The notes under the pieces: model-generated | Seen by the model: only the letters and a program-made list of their open reading frames with translations | Database searches by the model: none | What the model was told of the DNA's origin: nothing | Part shown: in pieces, positions 9,177 to 18,818 of the stretch | Position numbering within the stretch: position 1 is the stretch's first letter | Layout of the letters: each line of letters starts with the position of its first letter | Source of the DNA: Cohnella sp. WQ 127256 | Lineage (GTDB): Bacteria; Bacillota; Bacilli; Paenibacillales; Paenibacillaceae | DNA: 64,000 nt | NCBI RefSeq assembly: GCF_024519285.1 | Contig: NZ_JAMZCY010000005.1 | Coordinates: 558,001 to 622,000, forward strand | Reading direction: 5' to 3' | Translations under genes and position numbers: made by a program

Positions 9177-9653
9177 ATGTTTGAAGAAGAATTTGAGGTT
9201 TTTTTAGAGAAGCAGCTTAAGGATGCAAGTGGACAAAGACTGGAGATGTTAAAGAGGGATTTAACCGGGACGAAGAAGCTGTTGGAAGTTGTAGATGGGC
9301 CGCGCTGAAGTCGTTTGAGGGGATCCAAAGACCAATTAGATAAGCAGGCAGATGCTTGCAGGCGAAGCTTTTACGAGATATTAGGCCAGAACACGAGTCT
9401 GGCTGGGTGTAGGCTCATGGAACAATTATCTGTCTACGAGCGGGAGGTGATTCGTTATGGCTTACGACTTATGCGACCAATTCGCATAGCGGATGTGAAA
9501 TATTGCTTGCAGTGTCGTTATGGATTTAGCAGAAAAATAATAAACAGCTTACTGGACAAGAAACTGATCAAGCCAATTGGAAGTGGAACTAAACGCTATC
9601 ATGAATACGAGCTTTTACCATTATCAAGAGAATTGATCATGCAAGCATACTGA
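9177..9653 (+). pseudogene. Broken gene, possible DUF559-like endonuclease remnant
   Basis: Three coding-like pieces lie in register of order but not of frame. ATG 9177, preceded by GGAGGGAG, opens a 43-codon frame beginning MFEEEFEVFLEKQL and ending at TGA 9306. A second frame from 9296 continues naturally as WAALKSFEGIQ until TAA at 9341. The first frame resumes from about 9330 (KDQLDKQADACRRSFYEILG) to TGA 9653. The simplest reading is one ancestral gene of roughly 250 residues that lost its middle by deletion and gained a frameshift. Similarity to a DUF559-type endonuclease family of Paenibacillaceae is from memory and needs a search. A tandem repeat array follows immediately. Confidence 0.5.
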
Positions 9654-9669
9654 AGTGAAATAGTTGGCA

Positions 9670-10245
9670 AGAGTTAGAGTTTCGTGAGACCGAACTGCGT
9701 TGAGGAAAACGTGGCAAAGTGGGGCTAGAGTTAGATGGGACCGAACTGCGTGGAGGATAACGTGTCAAAGTGAGGCTAGAGTTAGATGGGACCGAACTGC
9801 GCGAAGCAAATCGAAGCAAAGTGGGGCTAGAGTTAGATGGGACCGAACTGCGCGGAGGAAAACGAGGCAAAGTGAGGCTAGAGTTAGATGGGACCGAACT
9901 GCGCGGAGGAAAACGTGGCAAAGCGGGGCTAGAGTTAGATGGGACCGAACTGCGCGAAGCAAATCGAAGCAAAGTGAGGCTAGAGTTAGATGGGACCGAA
10001 CTGCGTGGAGGAAAACGTGGCAAAGTGGGGCTAGAGTTAGATGGAACCGAACTGCGTGGAGGATAACGTGTCAAAGTGAGGCTAGAGTTTGATGGGACCG
10101 AACTGCGTGGAGGAAAACGTGGCAAAGTGGGGCTGGAGTTAGATGAGACCGAACTGCGTGGAGGAAAACGAGGCAAAGTGGGGCTGGAGTTAGATGAGAC
10201 CGAACTGCGCGGAGGAAAACGAGGCAAAGCGGGGCTAGAGATTGG
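9670..10245. repeat. 51-bp tandem repeat array, 11 copies
   Basis: The core GACCGAACTGCG recurs at 9688, 9739, 9790, 9841, 9892, 9943, 9994, 10045 (variant AACCG), 10096, 10147 and 10198, exactly 51 bp apart. Units differ by a few substitutions (CGTGG or CGCGG; AAAACGTGGC or AAAACGAGGC; some carry AAATCGAAGC). As 51 is a multiple of three, long repetitive frames stay open on both strands, but none has a convincing start. The array, with its short flanks, fills the gene-free stretch 9654-10356 between the broken gene and comER. Confidence 0.95.
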
Positions 10246-10268
10246 TGAGAAATGAGAGAGATGCAAAT

Positions 10269-10288
10269 AAGGCGGCTCGAACCGCCTT
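10269..10288 (-). terminator. Probable comER terminator
   Basis: Hairpin AAGGCGGC / ACCGCCTT, downstream of the minus-strand comER, followed on that strand by TTATTTG. The T tract is weak. Confidence 0.5.
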
Positions 10289-10356
10289 AAACGCGTGAGG
10301 AAGCAAGCATGTATTTGAAGTAATTGCTGGTATATAACGAATTTGGTGGTGACCTC

Positions 10357-11190
10357 TTAAGTACGTTCCCTTGGGGACAAGGAGGAGTCTACGCGATCTA
10401 GATCATCGGCAAATTTCTGGTGGGTCGTGTATAGAACTTGCAGAAACGCACCGCGAGTGGATTTGCGCAATACGTCTAGTGCTGCAGCTGTAATTCCGCC
10501 AGGGACGGAAACTTTAGCCTGTAGTTCGCTTGGGGAACAAGGCTCTTCTAGCATGAGCCTCGCAGTTCCGAGCATCATCTCACATGCTAGTGAGGTTGCT
10601 GTTTCTCGCTCCATACCGGTAGACATTACTGCTGCATCTATAAATTGTTCTAGCAAACAGGCGAGGAAAGCAGGACCGCAGCTGGACAAATCTGATGCGA
10701 CTCGCACCTCATCTTCAAGGATCGTAATCGGTTGACTGATCGCAGAAAATAAATTCCATAGGGTGGTTTGATCTTCTTCCGTCAATCGCGAGCCCCACAT
10801 GAATAGAGATGCACCACTGCCAACTGCATTTACAACGCTGGGTATAATCTTCACAATTTTACAAGGAAGCAGTTCCTCTAATGAAGAGATTTTAACAGGA
10901 CTAGTTATGGAGATCACGATTTGATTAGGAGTTAGAACAGACGATATTTCGTCTAAAACACAACGGAAGTCCATGGGCTTAACGCACAAAAACAAATACT
11001 CGGCCCCATTAGCCGCATCTCTGTTTGACCTGGCAATTTGCAGTCCAGGATATTGATCCGCCAGAGTTGTTAATTTGGAGGATGTTCGGGAACTGATGAC
11101 AATGTCGTCTGGCTGCATAACGCCAGCACGTACGAACGCTCCCACTAATAAGCTCCCCATACTACCCGCACCTATGAAGCCGATCTTCAT
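10357..11190 (-). CDS. comER: ComER, pyrroline-5-carboxylate reductase-like late competence protein
   Basis: A 277-residue Rossmann protein of the P5C reductase/ProC family. It has an N-terminal dinucleotide motif GFIGAGSMG (residues 4-12) and a C-terminal P5CR dimerisation region including KVSVPGGITAAALDVL. In B. subtilis comER lies divergent to comEA, as here, which supports this name over a metabolic ProC. GGGAGGG precedes ATG 11190 at good spacing. ComER is dispensable for competence in B. subtilis and its catalytic role is uncertain; true proline synthesis activity cannot be excluded. Confidence 0.82.
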   Translation of the reverse strand: MKIGFIGAGSMGSLLVGAFVRAGVMQPDDIVISSRTSSKLTTLADQYPGLQIARSNRDAANGAEYLFLCVKPMDFRCVLDEISSVLTPNQIVISITSPVKISSLEELLPCKIVKIIPSVVNAVGSGASLFMWGSRLTEEDQTTLWNLFSAISQPITILEDEVRVASDLSSCGPAFLACLLEQFIDAAVMSTGMERETATSLACEMMLGTARLMLEEPCSPSELQAKVSVPGGITAAALDVLRKSTRGAFLQVLYTTHQKFADDLDRVDSSLSPRERT

Positions 11191-11301
11191 CCATTGTCCC
11201 TCCCTATGCGCTCTATATATTTTTCATTGTATGAACGTATGCTTGGCCGTCATGCCGACTTTTATATGCATATTACCTAATCGGAAGGAGTCTTTTACAC
11301 T

Positions 11302-11892
11302 ATGGCAAATGTAAAAAACCGAAATGTAAAAAAGCTCGTAATCTTGAGCATGCTCTTAACAGGAGGAGCTCTGTTTGTTTATTCCTTGTTTCAGGGCTCC
11401 GCGCAATCAACGATTCCAGGCTGGACAGCGGTTAATGAACCTTTAACAACAGCAATAGAAAACTTGTCAACTCCTCAGTCTACGATACCTACTGAACGGC
11501 AATCCGCAGCTCTATCACCGATACCTTCTGTACAGCAACCTCCAACTCTGCTCCCTGACTCGGTACCGTCTCAGAGTGCTGTGCCCACCGCAAATCAAGG
11601 CAACAACTCCTCTCCTTCGTCTAACTCTAAACAACCACCAGAACCAGCTTCAGCATTATCAACAGAAGCAGCAACAACAGCTAGCTCCACCCTGCTTGAT
11701 CTTAATCATGCAACTCAATCCCAGCTAGAAACATTGCCTGGCATCGGCCCATCGAAGGCAAAAGCAATTATCGCGTATCGTGAAAAGCAAAATGGCTTTC
11801 AAAACATCAATCAGTTACTGGAGGTAAAAGGGATCGGAGCAAAGGTTTATGATCGTATTTCTCCGCTCGTTCAAATCCCAACAAAGAAATAA
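11302..11892 (+). CDS. comEA: ComEA, membrane-anchored DNA receptor (SLBB-less form)
   Basis: A 196-residue protein with a short cytoplasmic N-terminus and one transmembrane helix (about residues 11-29). It then has a long Ser/Pro/Thr/Gln-rich linker (about 30-130) and a C-terminal double helix-hairpin-helix domain (LPGIGPSKAKAI and VKGIGAKVYDRI). The HhH domain binds double-stranded DNA outside the membrane and passes it to ComEC. The SLBB-like oligomerisation domain usually between anchor and linker in Gram-positive ComEA is not recognisable here. AAGGAG precedes ATG 11302. It is the first gene of a com cluster, divergent from comER. Confidence 0.88.
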   Translation: MANVKNRNVKKLVILSMLLTGGALFVYSLFQGSAQSTIPGWTAVNEPLTTAIENLSTPQSTIPTERQSAALSPIPSVQQPPTLLPDSVPSQSAVPTANQGNNSSPSSNSKQPPEPASALSTEAATTASSTLLDLNHATQSQLETLPGIGPSKAKAIIAYREKQNGFQNINQLLEVKGIGAKVYDRISPLVQIPTKK

Positions 11893-11978
11893 AACCCAAG
11901 TGACCTTTAACATTGATAACAAATATGAGAAAATGATAAAGATTTCAATATTATTATTTATTTTGGGAGGTTCATTAA

Positions 11979-13271
<1,293 letters not shown>

Positions 13272-13300
13272 GCAGTAATGAGATTAGGCGGAGATAGACA

Positions 13301-13822
13301 ATGACGACAACCCTGCGCAAGGATTGGGATACTTACTTTATGGATATTGCATTTATGGTTTCTACTCGATCTCGCTGTCCTAGAAGACATGTAGGTACCG
13401 TACTTGTACAAGGGAAGAAGCTGCTTGGAACGGCCTATAACGGGGCTCCCATGGGAGTTCAGGACTGCTCCGAAGCGGGCTGCATGATCGTCGAGGAATT
13501 CGTGCCTGCTCCAGAAGGTGATTCATCGTCCGAAATGATCAAGAAGCAACGATGTATCCGAACGATTCATGCGGAGCAGAACCTTCTGCTCTTCACAGAT
13601 CGTGTGGATCGCGAAGGCTCTGTCGTATATGTGACGGATCAACCATGCTGGACTTGTGCGAATATGCTGGCAAATAGCGGCATCGTAGAAATCGTATATC
13701 ATCGGTCTTATCCTAAAGACCATGAGAAAGTGGCCGTCTTAATGGAGCAAAAGGGCTTGATATTCCGAAAAATCATGAACTACGTTCCGCCAGCGGATAC
13801 TGAAGTACAAGACGGATCATAG
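13301..13822 (+). CDS. comEB: dCMP deaminase family protein ComEB
   Basis: A 173-residue zinc deaminase. Ligands are H90 in HAE (catalytic Glu92) and the PCWTC pair C116/C119. Family members convert dCMP to dUMP; in B. subtilis comEB is the second gene of the comE operon though it is not needed for DNA uptake. An insertion with extra cysteines (CSEAGC) before the HAE motif is common in the ComEB branch. GGCGGAGA precedes ATG 13301. It follows metY by 29 bp, so they may be cotranscribed, and a terminator separates it from comEC. Confidence 0.92.
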   Translation: MTTTLRKDWDTYFMDIAFMVSTRSRCPRRHVGTVLVQGKKLLGTAYNGAPMGVQDCSEAGCMIVEEFVPAPEGDSSSEMIKKQRCIRTIHAEQNLLLFTDRVDREGSVVYVTDQPCWTCANMLANSGIVEIVYHRSYPKDHEKVAVLMEQKGLIFRKIMNYVPPADTEVQDGS

Positions 13823-13867
13823 CCTATCCTATTGGAAGTAACCCAGATTGATCATTGTAAAAGGGGA

Positions 13868-13908
13868 AGCACCCCTTCACCGAACAAATCGGTGGAGGGG
13901 TGCTTTTT
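13868..13908 (+). terminator. Terminator between comEB and comEC
   Basis: A 16-bp near-perfect stem (13868-13883 with 13889-13904), 5-nt loop and T5. It lies 25 bp before comEC ATG, inside what is a single operon in B. subtilis, so comEC would depend on read-through or a separate promoter. Confidence 0.85.
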
Positions 13909-13932
13909 GGCGTTACAGGAAGGAGTTGAGTA

Positions 13933-16563
13933 ATGAATAGAAGGCCGTTAGTTGCAATTGCTTGCTGCTGCATTATCGGGGCTTCATTTGGATCGCTATT
14001 CCAGGATAGAGCAGCTATTATGGCGTTGATTGCATTGATTTTTGTGCTGCTTGGGCTTAGTCTCTTAGGGAAAGTAGGTCCTAAATTAGCAATCTTATGC
14101 GGAATCGCCCTATTCCTTTTGCATAGTGAAAGACAGTGGGTTGAGCAGCGCAATATTTCGGACCTTACCGTATCAGGGGCTACGGTAAACTCAGAGGTAG
14201 AATTACAAGGACGCTTGACTACAGTCGCAGAAGTAGACGGGGACCTGGTATCATTCAGGCTTAAGGCAACTGCGATACAGATTGGGAATGCTGCTGTGGA
14301 GAAGAAGATAAGCGACACTGTCATCATTAGAATCAAGCTCAATAAGCAAGAGGAACAAGTAATTGCTGCTAGTTGGAGAAGAGGAGACCACGTAATTGTT
14401 AAAGGGGTAATAGAGCTACCTGGGGAGGCGAGTAACTTCGGGGCTTTTGATTATCGGAATTACTTAAAGAAACAAGGAATCCATTGGCAGCTATCCACTA
14501 AAGGATTGGACTCTGTTACTCATACAAACCATTCTATACCTACTCTTATGAAGCCACTTCGAGTATTGGATGATTTACGAGATGCGATAGGCGGAATAAT
14601 GGACCGTTTGTATACTGACGAGGATTCGGGCTATATGAAGGGATTGGTTGTTGGAATTCGTTCGGATCTAGATCCTGAACAATTCGATAATTTTGCTAGG
14701 ATTGGCTTAACCCATGTGCTTGCGATTTCCGGACTTCATGTGGGAGTGGTTGTTTATTTACTTTTACAAATCGGAGCTGTATTAAGATTAACTCGTGAAC
14801 GGACGCTGGATATGACCATCGCAATGATGCCTGTTTACATGATGATTACAGGCGCTTCGCCTTCAGCTGTTCGAGCATGTTTAATGGCTATGCTCGCATT
14901 GTGGTTGGCACGTCGTAATGCCTTAAAGGATGGACTTCACCTCCTGCTTGCGGCGGCTATGCTCATGCTTCTGTGGAATCCTTCCCTTATCGAAGATGTG
15001 AGCTTTCAGCTCTCTTTTATCGTAACGGCGGGTTTAATTCTATTTGTGCCTACGATCACGGAGTCGTTACCGATTCCTTGGAAATGGCTTAAGGGGCCAC
15101 TTGCTGTTGCTTTGACCGCACAGCTCGTTTCGTTTCCAGTGTCAATCTATTACTTCCATGCGGTTCATCTGCTCTCCTTGCCGGCTAACTTTGTGCTCGT
15201 GCCATTCATCAGTTTTGTCGTCATGCCGTTAGGGATGGCATCTATTGCTTTGGGCGCGATATGGATACCTCTCGGGATCATTCCAGCGAAGCTGGCTACA
15301 TGGGGAAATCAATTGACGTTTAGTGTGGTGAATGGGTTGAATGGGTTTGTCGAGCTTAGAATGGTATGGCCTCAACCTTCTTTGCTGTGGGTTGTGTGTG
15401 CTTACTTACTTATGGGAATAGGAATTGTAGGGTTGAAAAGACGATTGACTCGTAAAATAGAACGGGAATGGTGGACGAAACAAGCTTCGGCAGGAAGAGG
15501 AGACAGCCCATTCGAGAATACGACTATGCCCTTATCCATACAAGGTGATTATCCGAATGCTAGTGGACGAGATCGACTGCTGATCATGTCCATCAGTCGA
15601 CGTCTCCTATACTTGATTCTTTTCTTCGGTTGGCTCCTATGGGGATATCAGCCTATGTGGATGGACCGCAGTGCGACAATTTCATTTATTAATGTAGGCC
15701 AAGGAGATTGCATCTTGATCCGTACAGGCCAAGGAAAGCATATCTTGATCGATGCGGGTGGTACAGTCAGCTTCAGTAAGCCGGGTGAGGAATGGAGAGC
15801 CCGCAGTGATCCGTATGAGGTGGGTCGAAAGCTACTCGTTCCCTTGTTATTGAAGCGAGGAATCGGGGAAATAGATGTTCTTGTGCTCTCCCACTTAGAT
15901 AACGACCATATCGGAGGTGCTCAAGCCATTCTAGGCAACATTCCCGTGCGGAGCTTATTTTTTAACGGAACAATTAAGGATTCTCCAGGAGTTCTAAGCC
16001 TGCTCCGACAGGTAACGGATAAGAGCACAACGGCTTACGAAGTCCATTCTCCTATGGAGTGGGAGGTAGATGATTCAACTACGATCCAGGTGTTATATCC
16101 CACAGCTCAGCAGATGAATGTCGATAATACGATTGAGGTGCAAAATGAACAAAACGAATTGAGTATTGTATTGTTAGTAACGATATATGGTCGTAGCTTC
16201 TTGTTACCTGGTGATTTGGAGGTGAATGGGGAAAGGGAGGTCGTTGAGGCTGAGCGGTCGAACGGACGGCAAGGAATTGATGGCTCGAGGCATATTGATG
16301 TGCTTAAAGCAGGACATCATGGGAGTAAGACCTCTACGACTCAGGTGTGGGTTAACTATTGGTTGCCGCAGGAAACGGTCATTTCTGTCGGGTTGAACAA
16401 CTTTTATGGTCACCCTAACAGAGATGTGTTGGATCGACTCGCGGAGGCTGATAGCCATGTGTGGCGGACAGATTTGCACGGAGAGATTCAATATCGGGTC
16501 GATCAGAGAGGTACTATGGAACGCAGAGTAATGCGATTGGAGCAACAAGAATATCGAAAATAA
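13933..16563 (+). CDS. comEC: ComEC, DNA uptake channel
   Basis: An 876-residue polytopic membrane protein that carries single-stranded DNA into the cytoplasm during transformation. The N-terminal part has membrane helices and an OB-like extracytoplasmic region. The central Competence domain includes RIGLTHVLAISGLHVGVV and the helix-rich block to about residue 520. The C-terminal metallo-beta-lactamase-like domain has SHLDNDHIGG (H654, D656, D658, H659) and KAGHHGSKTST, a likely nuclease for the non-transported strand. GGAAGGAG precedes ATG 13933. The full set comEA-EB-EC suggests competence capacity, although pilin and comG genes are not in the window. Confidence 0.95.
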   Translation: MNRRPLVAIACCCIIGASFGSLFQDRAAIMALIALIFVLLGLSLLGKVGPKLAILCGIALFLLHSERQWVEQRNISDLTVSGATVNSEVELQGRLTTVAEVDGDLVSFRLKATAIQIGNAAVEKKISDTVIIRIKLNKQEEQVIAASWRRGDHVIVKGVIELPGEASNFGAFDYRNYLKKQGIHWQLSTKGLDSVTHTNHSIPTLMKPLRVLDDLRDAIGGIMDRLYTDEDSGYMKGLVVGIRSDLDPEQFDNFARIGLTHVLAISGLHVGVVVYLLLQIGAVLRLTRERTLDMTIAMMPVYMMITGASPSAVRACLMAMLALWLARRNALKDGLHLLLAAAMLMLLWNPSLIEDVSFQLSFIVTAGLILFVPTITESLPIPWKWLKGPLAVALTAQLVSFPVSIYYFHAVHLLSLPANFVLVPFISFVVMPLGMASIALGAIWIPLGIIPAKLATWGNQLTFSVVNGLNGFVELRMVWPQPSLLWVVCAYLLMGIGIVGLKRRLTRKIEREWWTKQASAGRGDSPFENTTMPLSIQGDYPNASGRDRLLIMSISRRLLYLILFFGWLLWGYQPMWMDRSATISFINVGQGDCILIRTGQGKHILIDAGGTVSFSKPGEEWRARSDPYEVGRKLLVPLLLKRGIGEIDVLVLSHLDNDHIGGAQAILGNIPVRSLFFNGTIKDSPGVLSLLRQVTDKSTTAYEVHSPMEWEVDDSTTIQVLYPTAQQMNVDNTIEVQNEQNELSIVLLVTIYGRSFLLPGDLEVNGEREVVEAERSNGRQGIDGSRHIDVLKAGHHGSKTSTTQVWVNYWLPQETVISVGLNNFYGHPNRDVLDRLAEADSHVWRTDLHGEIQYRVDQRGTMERRVMRLEQQEYRK

Positions 16564-16567
16564 GAAC

Positions 16568-16594
16568 AACCGCCAATCTCAGGGATCGGCGGTT
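16568..16594. terminator. Bidirectional terminator between comEC and the minus-strand anti-sigma gene
   Basis: Stem AACCGCC / GGCGGTT (16568-16574 with 16588-16594), extended inward by ATC/GAT. The better T-rich tail (TTGTTCTTATTTT) is on the minus strand. Confidence 0.65.
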
Positions 16595-16600
16595 TGGCAA

Positions 16601-18094
16601 TTAATTATCTTTGGCGTATCGAACGTTAGCAATTACGGCGAGGAGAAGTGGACGTAGGTGTTCCATATCCGCGGTATTGTAGCGAATTGAGATATAAGTA
16701 CGATTATTTTGCTCGGTCTCGTATTGGAAATAATCGTAACGGATATTTTGATTATCTCCCCAGAACTCCGTACCTAGATATTCAGAATAGGAGATTAGGT
16801 CTTTCTCCTTGCGCAAGTAAGGCAAGGACGATTCATCCGCTTCCATTAGCTGAATAATTCCTGAGCCTTTTTTGGATTCATATTCATATCCGTCTTCGAA
16901 CTTGACGGTCTTAATAGAGTCCGGTAAATACAGGCCGAAATCCCGGAACGGGTCTTTAAACCATTCGGCAGGAACTAAAGTTCCTTCCACTTGTAGTTTA
17001 ATTGAGGAAGTACCGTCGTAATCCATACCGATAAATAGTTGATCTTGGTCTATCTCAACCTGAGAATCATTTACAAGGATCAAGGTGTCCTCGCCTTTTT
17101 TGTATTGATAGCTAAAAATCCGATTATCTTCGTAGATGGCCTTGAATATACGTGAGTTGTTGTCGTAAAGGACGGTGTTCGGAAGCTCTGCTTTTAAGAC
17201 GATATTCAGATCCACGAATTTGATTTCAGAGTCAACCTTTTTGTAAATAAGAACTCGGCCGATCGTTGAAGCTACTGTAGCGATTACTTCCGGAGTTCCA
17301 TCCTCGTCGATATCGACCTCCTGCGCGTGCGTTTCAAGTCGGAAATCGCTTATCGGAACACCAGGTAATGCCTCCTCAAAGTGAATCCAGTTATTCGTTA
17401 CGCAATTGGCACCGCAAACGCCATATATCCGAAGGTGAAATTCTCCGAATAAATAACTCTTTGTGATTGCGATCTCATTCAAATACGTGAGCTCACCTGC
17501 AGTGCCAATTTCATATATTTTATTTGTGGAGCCGGAATTCGGTCCATCCGTGGGTATTTCCAGCCCCGCGTATAATTGCGTTTCGTCTTCCTTTTTAATG
17601 TAAATCACATACTTACCAAGCTCATCCACTTCGACGACTCGTTTCACGATAATCGACGATTTGTCTATCTGTGTCGCTTCGATCCGATTCACTTCTGCTG
17701 GATATACTCCTAATGTTGCCAATGAACCCTCAGGATCCTCGTAAGAGAGTTTAATTTGCTCCTCGGCTATAGGCATTGTCGTCTCCGGTGGCTGGATCGT
17801 CTCTGTTGGAGTTGGTAATGGCGTTGGAATATCATTAGGAATCGGCGTTAGCGTTCCCGCTGGAATTACTGGTTGATCGTTCGAAGGGGTAGGCATGACT
17901 AGAAATAGCAAGACAACACATAGGACGATGGCAGTTGCCCATCCAGCCCACTTCTTGAATTTTCTTTGTATCGGCTGACTTTCTTGTGTTCGTCGGGTTA
18001 CTTCTTGTTTCATTTGTTCGTTAAACGACGCATCATCCAATCCGCCCTTGGCTATCCCGTACCAATCCGGCTTTGTCTCCTTCAATGCTTCCAC
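16601..18094 (-). CDS. Putative anti-sigma factor or sigma-linked membrane protein
   Basis: A 497-residue single-pass membrane protein. It has about 48 cytoplasmic residues, one helix at about 49-67, then a Pro/Thr-rich stalk (PTPLPTPTETIQPPET) and a large extracytoplasmic part. The extracytoplasmic part has a DIDEDGTPEV motif like the calcium-binding loops of FG-GAP/VCBS repeats. Its start overlaps the end of the ECF sigma gene by 13 bp, so they are cotranslated; that context makes an anti-sigma or signal-sensing role likely. No zinc anti-sigma motif is visible in the N-terminus. The function is inferred from position only. Confidence 0.6.
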   Translation of the reverse strand: MEALKETKPDWYGIAKGGLDDASFNEQMKQEVTRRTQESQPIQRKFKKWAGWATAIVLCVVLLFLVMPTPSNDQPVIPAGTLTPIPNDIPTPLPTPTETIQPPETTMPIAEEQIKLSYEDPEGSLATLGVYPAEVNRIEATQIDKSSIIVKRVVEVDELGKYVIYIKKEDETQLYAGLEIPTDGPNSGSTNKIYEIGTAGELTYLNEIAITKSYLFGEFHLRIYGVCGANCVTNNWIHFEEALPGVPISDFRLETHAQEVDIDEDGTPEVIATVASTIGRVLIYKKVDSEIKFVDLNIVLKAELPNTVLYDNNSRIFKAIYEDNRIFSYQYKKGEDTLILVNDSQVEIDQDQLFIGMDYDGTSSIKLQVEGTLVPAEWFKDPFRDFGLYLPDSIKTVKFEDGYEYESKKGSGIIQLMEADESSLPYLRKEKDLISYSEYLGTEFWGDNQNIRYDYFQYETEQNNRTYISIRYNTADMEHLRPLLLAVIANVRYAKDN

Positions 18095-18615
18095 CCCTTT
18101 AACTGAGTTTCTACTTCCTTTCGAGCACGATGGAGTCTAGATTTAACCGTGCCTTCTGGAAGGCTCAGTAATTGAGCTATTTCTTGTACGGCTAAGCCAT
18201 GCTCCAGATCAAGGACAAGTACCTCTCGTAATTTGTTTGATAGATTCATAATGATATTCCAAATGTCCGAAGCTGATTGATTGCCTATATAAGCAGTTTC
18301 GGCGGAAGGCGCTGATTGACGTGGTTTGACGGTCCCAAATAGTCGTATTCTCCGAAAATAGCTGGAGGTTAAGTAGTTGAGCGATAGATTTCTTGTAATC
18401 GTAAGAAGCCATGTCTTAATGGTGGATTGACCTCTGAACGTATGGATATTATAGTGGGCTTTAATAAAAACCTCTTGTGCGATATCCTTGGCTTGCTCCC
18501 TGTCCTTGGTTAGAACATAAGCATATTTCAAGACATCGTCCCCATATTGATCCATGAGCTGCAGGAGTACAGATCCATCAACGGAATCAATATGCTTCAG
18601 ATAATCAGATCCCAT
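18082..18615 (-). CDS. ECF-type RNA polymerase sigma factor
   Basis: A 177-residue sigma factor with region 2 (DREQAKDIAQEVFIKAH, then a W-rich STIKTWLLTITRN) and region 4 helix-turn-helix (EIAQLLSLPEGTVKSRLHRAR). There is no region 1 or 3, as in ECF factors. GGAGGTG precedes ATG 18615. Upstream on the same strand GGAACC-N16-TGTC (18637-18662) has ECF promoter form and suggests autoregulation. The downstream overlapping gene encodes its probable membrane partner. Confidence 0.88.
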   Translation of the reverse strand: MGSDYLKHIDSVDGSVLLQLMDQYGDDVLKYAYVLTKDREQAKDIAQEVFIKAHYNIHTFRGQSTIKTWLLTITRNLSLNYLTSSYFRRIRLFGTVKPRQSAPSAETAYIGNQSASDIWNIIMNLSNKLREVLVLDLEHGLAVQEIAQLLSLPEGTVKSRLHRARKEVETQLKGWKH

Positions 18616-18636
18616 ATGTTCACCTCCAACCTATTA

Positions 18637-18662
18637 GACAGTGTATAATGATAATCGGTTCC
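18637..18662 (-). promoter_or_regulatory. ECF-type promoter of the minus-strand sigma gene
   Basis: Reading the minus strand, GGAACC (18657-18662) and TGTC (18637-18640) are separated by 16 bp, the geometry of ECF sigma promoters, 21 bp before the start codon. Confidence 0.6.
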
Positions 18663-18762
18663 GTTTATTTAGTAAAAACATAAAACATTATGCCTTTTTG
18701 AACATTTTTGCTAGACTTGAAGTAAGATTAATAAAAATACCGAAAATTCCCTTGAGGGGATT

Positions 18763-18788
18763 GCAACCTTTTTTCAGACACTATCGTC
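18763..18788 (+). promoter_or_regulatory. ECF-type promoter of the plus-strand sigma/anti-sigma pair
   Basis: GCAACC (18763-18768) and CGTC (18785-18788) with a 16-bp spacer that is T-rich at its upstream end, 30 bp before the start codon. This matches AAC-N16-CGTC promoters of SigW/SigX-like factors and suggests autoregulation. Confidence 0.65.
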
Positions 18789-18818
18789 TGAGAAGGTGCA
18801 GAGGGAGGATGATCTTCT

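Noticed and set aside
9670-10245. CRISPR array in the 51-bp repeat region
   Set aside because: The whole 51-bp unit is repeated with no unique spacers.
9637-10266. 209-codon repetitive open frame on the minus strand (and matching ones on the plus strand) across the 51-bp array
   Set aside because: It is open only because the repeat period is a multiple of three. It has a TTG start with no ribosome site, and opposite-strand frames are equally open.
11191-11301. ComK box between comER and comEA
   Set aside because: No pair of AAAA-N5-TTTT motifs is present, though AT-rich tracts occur.
11893-11978. S-box or other methionine control element before metY
   Set aside because: The gap is only 86 bp, AT-rich, and lacks conserved riboswitch sequence or a terminator.
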